From assembly GCA_020635795.1 (NCBI GenBank), contig JACJZD010000001.1, positions 1,187,001 through 1,251,000 of the forward strand: a stretch of 64,000 nt of DNA, written 5' to 3'. Numbering within the stretch: position 1 is the first letter of the stretch; every line of letters begins with the position of its first letter. This document shows, piece by piece, positions 59,522-64,000 of the stretch. The notes below the pieces were generated by a model. The model did no database searches. It was not told where the DNA came from and saw nothing but the letters and a program-made list of their open reading frames with translations. The translations under genes were made by a program, and so were the position numbers. Source of the stretch: Flavobacteriales bacterium (GTDB taxonomy: Bacteria > Bacteroidota > Bacteroidia > Flavobacteriales_E > Vicingaceae).

Positions 59522-61378
59522 ATGAAAATAAATTTTAAAACACCATACGTTTCAATAACACAATTTAATAGCGTTGAAATCAAAGATTTTTCAATATTAA
59601 CTGGGAAAAATGGTTCAGGAAAGACTCATTTTTTGAATGCTATTAAACTAGGAAATATTGAAATTGAAGGATTCGATAAATCTGAAATTGTCTATTATAA
59701 TTATAACGATTTCACTATATATACAGGAAACCTCCAACAAAATAATCAATTTCAAAACAGATTAAATGTATGGAATAATGATAAGCAACAAATCTTACAA
59801 AAAATTCAGAACCTTAAAATTAATGCAATCCAAAGAGTAGATAAAGAACGAACTCAAATTGAACAGATTGTTTTTAAATCTTTACAACAATCAAATTTTG
59901 ATTTTAATACTTATTTTGGAAACAAAAAGGATTATGTTTTATTAAATACTTGTAAAGAGAGTCCTAATATTTTAAATGAAATTGCTTCTAAACAACAACT
60001 TTTTACTCCACAATTCTTTGAGTTTATTAATGAGTATTTAAATAACACAACTGGACAAGTGGAAGATTTAACGATTGAAAAACTGGAGCCTCTATTTGAA
60101 AAACAAAAAAATTCTGTTGAAGATTTTCTAAAAGATAAAAATCAAGATTTGTTTACGTTTTTAAAAACTGCTGTAAAAGATAAAAGTATACTTTCTCTAA
60201 ATGAAAATGATTTTGAATCTCCAAACCTTTTTCTTGAAGATATAGCCAATGAAGAAAAAGATTATCAATTTCAAAAGACGCAAAACATACTAAATAAGAT
60301 AAGAGCATTGGAATATAAGGATTCTACTACTTTTTTAGAATCAGAAGAATTCATAAATTATAACGGTCTTTCACCAGTTGAACAAATAAATAATGTTCTA
60401 TCCGAATATGATTGTAATGGTTACTTCCTTTTTACAAATCCAAATCAACAATTTTTAGGAATAGATAAGAAGAGTATTAAGGTTCAAATAAATCTTAAAC
60501 ATAAAGATAAAGGATACTTAACAAGTTTTGACCAATTATCTTCAGGAGAAAAGACTCTAATTGCTCTTTCACTATTTATCTATAAAACTAGAAAAAAAAG
60601 AATAGTCCCTAGGGTTTTACTTTTAGATGAAATTGATTCTTCACTTCATCCATCAATGATAGATAGATTATTAAGTGTAATCCAAAATCTATTTGTTGAT
60701 CAACAAGGATTTAAAGTAATCATGGCTACCCATTCTCCAACAACTGTTGCACTAGCTAATGAGAATGCTATTTATGTAGTAAATAGAAATGAACAAACTC
60801 TAATAGAAAAGCAAACTAAACAAAAAGCATTACAAATTTTATCCGAAGGCTTCATAACTTTAGACGAAGGTTTGCAGATTTTAGACCAAGTTGCAATTAA
60901 AGAGTTAACGATTTTTACTGAAGGAAATAATATAGACTTTTTGACAAGAGCAATCGAGCTGTTAAAGCCAGAATTGCTAAATAAAATTGAAATAGTTTCT
61001 TCTTTAAAAGACAGGACTGGAACAGGACAATTGTCAACTTTATATGAAATGTTTTTAAGAATGGAACATAAAAACAATGTACTTTTCATATATGACTGCG
61101 ATGTAACTAAAACATTTACTGAAAACGACAAAACAAAATATTATATTTTCTCAAAAAATGAAATAAATAATAAAGTAACTAGAGGAATTGAAAACTTATT
61201 TGAAGAAAATTTATTTGAAGATAGATTTTACCAACAAAAACCCAAAGACGATGGAGGAATACATTCAAGTTTAGACAAACAATTATTTCTATCTTATATA
61301 TTAGAAAGAAATAATTCCAAAGATTTTTGCAACTTCAATGAATTAATTAATAAAATTGAAGAAATAATAAATAAATAA
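59522..61378 (+). CDS. OLD-like ATPase with TOPRIM-like C-terminus, candidate defence protein
   Basis: 618 residues. ABC-type ATPase motifs: Walker A LTGKNGSGKTHFLNAIK (about 27-43), signature LSSGEKTLIALSL, Walker B RVLLLDEIDSSLHPS and the H-loop KVIMATHSPTTVALA. A coiled, Lys/Glu-rich insert covers about 90-330. The C-terminal 170 residues resemble a TOPRIM nuclease domain: ELTIFTEGNNIDFLTRAIEL (first Glu) and VLFIYDCDVTKTF (Asp-x-Asp). This combination is typical of OLD-family nucleases. The gene is AT-rich and stands alone among repeats. Substrate and partner are unknown. Confidence 0.75.
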   Translation: MKINFKTPYVSITQFNSVEIKDFSILTGKNGSGKTHFLNAIKLGNIEIEGFDKSEIVYYNYNDFTIYTGNLQQNNQFQNRLNVWNNDKQQILQKIQNLKINAIQRVDKERTQIEQIVFKSLQQSNFDFNTYFGNKKDYVLLNTCKESPNILNEIASKQQLFTPQFFEFINEYLNNTTGQVEDLTIEKLEPLFEKQKNSVEDFLKDKNQDLFTFLKTAVKDKSILSLNENDFESPNLFLEDIANEEKDYQFQKTQNILNKIRALEYKDSTTFLESEEFINYNGLSPVEQINNVLSEYDCNGYFLFTNPNQQFLGIDKKSIKVQINLKHKDKGYLTSFDQLSSGEKTLIALSLFIYKTRKKRIVPRVLLLDEIDSSLHPSMIDRLLSVIQNLFVDQQGFKVIMATHSPTTVALANENAIYVVNRNEQTLIEKQTKQKALQILSEGFITLDEGLQILDQVAIKELTIFTEGNNIDFLTRAIELLKPELLNKIEIVSSLKDRTGTGQLSTLYEMFLRMEHKNNVLFIYDCDVTKTFTENDKTKYYIFSKNEINNKVTRGIENLFEENLFEDRFYQQKPKDDGGIHSSLDKQLFLSYILERNNSKDFCNFNELINKIEEIINK

Positions 61379-61434
61379 ATGCCTCCAATCACTCGCAAGA
61401 ATCTGCTTGTGAGTTTATAGATAAAGTGGTTTAA
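61379..61434. terminator. Weak hairpin between the ATPase and batE
   Basis: CTCGCAAG AATCTG CTTGTGAG at 61392-61413 with a G-T pair forms an 8-bp stem. No strong T-run follows, so termination is only suggested. Confidence 0.4.
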
Positions 61435-62268
61435 TTAAATCACTTCCAAATCGGTAGCAGCTAACCAACCCACATTACCGTTAGGCAATTTAATTTTTAC
61501 CCAAGTGTTGTTTTGCTCCAGCACATTTACTTTGGTGCCTTCGTGTAGGGTAAACAGTTTTTGAGAGTTGGCGTTGGGTTCGCTTTTAACGGTAACGGTT
61601 TCGGTAAAAATAATGGCTTCAGCTTGTTGGTTTACCAAGTTTTGGTTTTGGCTAGCCATAAACCAGCAAAACAAGCCCATTAACAAAAACAACAAACCAC
61701 CATAAAAACCTGTTTTTTTAATCAGTACTGCCGAGCTCAACAAATAACTCACCAACAACAGCAACGCAACCGCCAACAAACCTATGGTAAAATACGCCCA
61801 GGTACTTGCTGTTTTAGAACCCACCAAGTTTTTGTACGCGTTACCAATAAAGAGTTCAGGCAAACGGTCAATTTTATCAATGGTTCTAAAATTGGCTTGT
61901 TTCAGGTTAAAAATAGCGTCTTCGTAATCGGGTTTTAGTTTTAACGCACGTTCGTAGTTTAAAATGGCCTGTGGTATTTGGTTTAACTTAAAATAGGCAT
62001 TACCCAAATTGTAATAAATCTCTGGCGATAAATAATCGTCGGTAATTAAGGTGTTGTACAATTCGGCTGCTTCGGTGTATTTGCCGTTGGCATATAACTC
62101 GTTGGCTTCTTTAAACTTAATGTTGGGGTTAGCAACCGAAGTAGCGAATACTGATGAACTAATTACAAATAGTAAAAGGAATACGGTAAGATGTTGGAAG
62201 ACCGAAGACCGAAGACCGAAGACTGTAGACTGTGTACTGTGAACTGAATACTTTAAACTTGAACTCAT
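61435..62268 (-). CDS. batE: BatE-like TPR and SH3 protein
   Basis: 277 residues. The first 42 residues include a signal-type hydrophobic run, LTVFLLLFVISSSVFA, but residues 5-24 come from a 7-bp DNA repeat. TPR repeats follow (KFKEANELYANGKYTEAAEL and PEIYYNLGNAYFKLNQIPQA), then two membrane segments (about 152-175 and 180-203) and a C-terminal SH3 domain (TVTVKSEPNANSQKLFTLHE). BatE belongs to the aerotolerance operon of Bacteroidota. The start overlaps the stop of batD by 4 bases (ATGA), which supports it. Confidence 0.85.
   Translation of the reverse strand: MSSSLKYSVHSTQSTVFGLRSSVFQHLTVFLLLFVISSSVFATSVANPNIKFKEANELYANGKYTEAAELYNTLITDDYLSPEIYYNLGNAYFKLNQIPQAILNYERALKLKPDYEDAIFNLKQANFRTIDKIDRLPELFIGNAYKNLVGSKTASTWAYFTIGLLAVALLLLVSYLLSSAVLIKKTGFYGGLLFLLMGLFCWFMASQNQNLVNQQAEAIIFTETVTVKSEPNANSQKLFTLHEGTKVNVLEQNNTWVKIKLPNGNVGWLAATDLEVI
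62197..62252. repeat. Eight 7-bp tandem repeats in the start of batE
   Basis: Units read on the plus strand: GAAGACC x3, GAAGACT, GTAGACT, GTGTACT, GTGAACT, GAATACT. The unit is 7 bases, so a gain or loss of one unit would shift the batE frame. It lies in codons 6 to 24 of the gene. Confidence 0.85.
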
Positions 62269-64000
62269 AACCTTACCTCCTTCTCTATCTGGTTAATAAT
62301 ATTGGCAGCTTTACCATAAATTTCTTGTTCAGAAACCGAAACTGGAGCAAAACGAGCCATTTCGCACAATTCTAAAGTAGCAATAAAATTGCTAATGGTA
62401 TCTTGGCTAACGCTTACACCGTTTAGTTTTTCGGTAATGTTTTCTTTGTTTAATGCCGATAACGGAATTTTTAGCTTGTCGCTGGTATATCCAAACAAAG
62501 CTTTAGAAATGTGCTCGTAAAACGCCGCTTTTTGGTTGGCATCTAAACTCTTTTTAGCAGCAGCCAAGTATTTGTTTGCCATTTTGTTGGCTTTTCGGCT
62601 TCTCGAACCTATTACATCGCGTTGTGCTTCGCGTAGTTTGTTTCTAAAAATCAACACCAAAATAAACAACAAAGGCAAAATGGCTAAAGCAATGTAAAAC
62701 CCTAGACTACCATAAAACGACGATTTGGCGTGGGTAACCACAATATCGTTGGTATGGATGTAACGAATGTCTTCGCCCAAAATTTGCACATCTTCTTTGT
62801 TTGCTCCATTAAAAGTTACGTTGGCAGCACTACCGTCGCCTTTTTCTACCTCAATGGTAAATGGTTCGCTTTTTAAGGTTTTATACGCTTTGGTGTTTGG
62901 GTCGAAATAGGTAAACTCCACTGGGTCGATGGTAAATGTACCCGCATGGCGAGGTATTAATAAATAATCGTACTCTTTTGCACCAGCAACACCGTTTGGC
63001 GATGTTTTGTAGTTATCAGCAATTTTAGGGTCGTAAGTCTCAAAATCTTTCGGGAAATCAATGGTAAAGTTTTCGATTAACGGCAAGTTACCTTTACCCG
63101 AAACTTTAATTTTTAAATTGATGGCTTCATTAGCTTTTACCTTGTTGGTAGATAAATCTGCCGTCATTTCGAACTGCCCCACTGCCCCACTAAAACTTGC
63201 TGGATTTGGTTCAGGATGTGGCAACACCTTAATTTTTATCGGCTCACTTTTAAGGTTGGCTTCTACGTTTTCTACTCGCCCAAAAAACTGGTCGAAGACC
63301 GAATTACCTCCTGAAGCTCGTCGTTGAACGATAAACTTCATTTCCAAGGGGTCAATCGTTAAAGTACCCGAACGTTGCGGAAACAATACTATTTTACGAA
63401 TGGTAGCCACGTTCCAACGGAAACCACCAAACACTTCTTGGCTCCATTGTGCTTGTCCTAAATCAATTTCTTGACTCCAAAAACCGTTTAAATCGGCATT
63501 TTTTACCAACTCGTTACCAGCAATGTTTACTTTGGTGTAAAGTTTATAGGTTGCAATAATGTGTTCGCCTTGGTAAACCGTCGTTTTTGATGCACTTGAT
63601 TTAATAAACAAATCTTTGGTAGCATCAGCTTTCGAAATGTTAATGCTTTCTTCGGGTTGGTTTTGTTGAGTTTGCTGTTGTTGTACGTTTACCCCTTTCG
63701 ATACCGATATGTTTAAACTGTTGGTGCTGTATGCTTGTCCATCAACTGCTGCAACAGCAGGTTTAATGGTAAACATCCCTTCTTTAACTGCCATTAACAC
63801 ATAACTAAACGAAATACTCGTACTCATGGCTCCGTTTACAAACGACATGCTCGTACTCTGGTTAGGACCAGACAACACTCTAAAATCGGATAAATCGGGA
63901 GCTTTAAAGTTGGTTATTTTGGCATTAGCAGTAAACTGAATTTGAAAACGGTCGCCCGTTGCAACTTCGGTATGACTGGTTGCTGCTGTAAACTTTACAT
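62265..64000 (-). CDS. batD: BatD-like protein, 5' end outside the window
   Basis: 578 residues visible; the gene continues beyond base 64000, with an in-frame run (VKFTAATSHTEVATGDRFQI) reaching the edge. BatD, an oxygen-tolerance protein, has beta-sandwich repeats: LSGPNQSTSMSFVNGAMSTS early, VYQGEHIIATYKLYTKVNIA, then PEPNPASFSGAVGQFEMTAD. A membrane segment near 425 (SLGFYIALAILPLLFILVLI, counting from 63878) is followed by a cytoplasmic helical end. It is followed by batE with a 4-base overlap. Other bat genes must lie upstream of the window. Confidence 0.88.
   Translation of the reverse strand, partial: VKFTAATSHTEVATGDRFQIQFTANAKITNFKAPDLSDFRVLSGPNQSTSMSFVNGAMSTSISFSYVLMAVKEGMFTIKPAVAAVDGQAYSTNSLNISVSKGVNVQQQQTQQNQPEESINISKADATKDLFIKSSASKTTVYQGEHIIATYKLYTKVNIAGNELVKNADLNGFWSQEIDLGQAQWSQEVFGGFRWNVATIRKIVLFPQRSGTLTIDPLEMKFIVQRRASGGNSVFDQFFGRVENVEANLKSEPIKIKVLPHPEPNPASFSGAVGQFEMTADLSTNKVKANEAINLKIKVSGKGNLPLIENFTIDFPKDFETYDPKIADNYKTSPNGVAGAKEYDYLLIPRHAGTFTIDPVEFTYFDPNTKAYKTLKSEPFTIEVEKGDGSAANVTFNGANKEDVQILGEDIRYIHTNDIVVTHAKSSFYGSLGFYIALAILPLLFILVLIFRNKLREAQRDVIGSRSRKANKMANKYLAAAKKSLDANQKAAFYEHISKALFGYTSDKLKIPLSALNKENITEKLNGVSVSQDTISNFIATLELCEMARFAPVSVSEQEIYGKAANIINQIEKEVRL

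Overview
The window reads as a chromosomal segment of a low-GC, AT-rich member of Bacteroidota, most likely order Flavobacteriales. Support comes from several Bacteroidota-centred families seen side by side (DUF3078, DUF4403, DUF6155, DUF6495, GWxTD protein, BatD/BatE, two-gene methylmalonyl-CoA mutase, HI0933-type flavoprotein). Starts mostly lack strong Shine-Dalgarno sequences, and several genes have a TAnnTTTG-like -7 box. About 60 genes are supported, with one tRNA-Ser, a set of A/T-flanked terminators and many intergenic inverted repeats. No rRNA, CRISPR array, transposase or integrase was seen.

Layout. Bases 1-23013 are mostly core: a helicase-like tail, DUF6155, exonuclease III, an outer-membrane-type DUF3078 protein, MscL, a DUF4268 gene coupled to a homing-endonuclease-like acetyltransferase fold, a YwqK-type lipoprotein, an HI0933 flavoprotein, a methionine gamma-lyase-like enzyme, a two-component pair, ClpC, GyrA with a TPR protein, transporters, and an Hsp15/TruC-type RNA pair. 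Bases 23014-27625 form an accessory block: low-GC hypothetical genes (an overlapping two-gene operon and two secreted proteins, one CAP-like) are embedded among inverted copies of one repeat family and long hairpins. This is the least explained region.

Bases 27626-42650 return to housekeeping: TerB-like protein, XRE-S24 regulator, PA0069 radical SAM protein, MOSC protein, dihydrouridine synthase, MiaE, DUF4403, U32 peptidase-family protein, tRNA-Ser, GWxTD protein, glycosyltransferase, PBP4-type DacB and DUF4139. Bases 42683-45413 hold an arsenic operon (arsR-arsM-aquaporin-arsC plus an unknown gene) with a palindromic operator at the arsR start. Then come a DivIC/FtsB protein and an operon of methylmalonyl-CoA mutase small and large subunits, with two STAS-like paralogues between them.

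Bases 50323-56805 carry MurQ and an NAD-dependent formate dehydrogenase (NuoE-NuoF fusion plus molybdopterin subunit) with a membrane histidine kinase between the two subunit genes. Bases 56812-61378 are accessory: hairpin repeats, a secreted protein, a PAS histidine kinase bracketed by direct repeats, and an OLD-like ATPase with a TOPRIM-like end that may be a defence protein. The window ends in the bat (aerotolerance) operon, batD-batE. The start of batE is made of a 7-bp tandem repeat.
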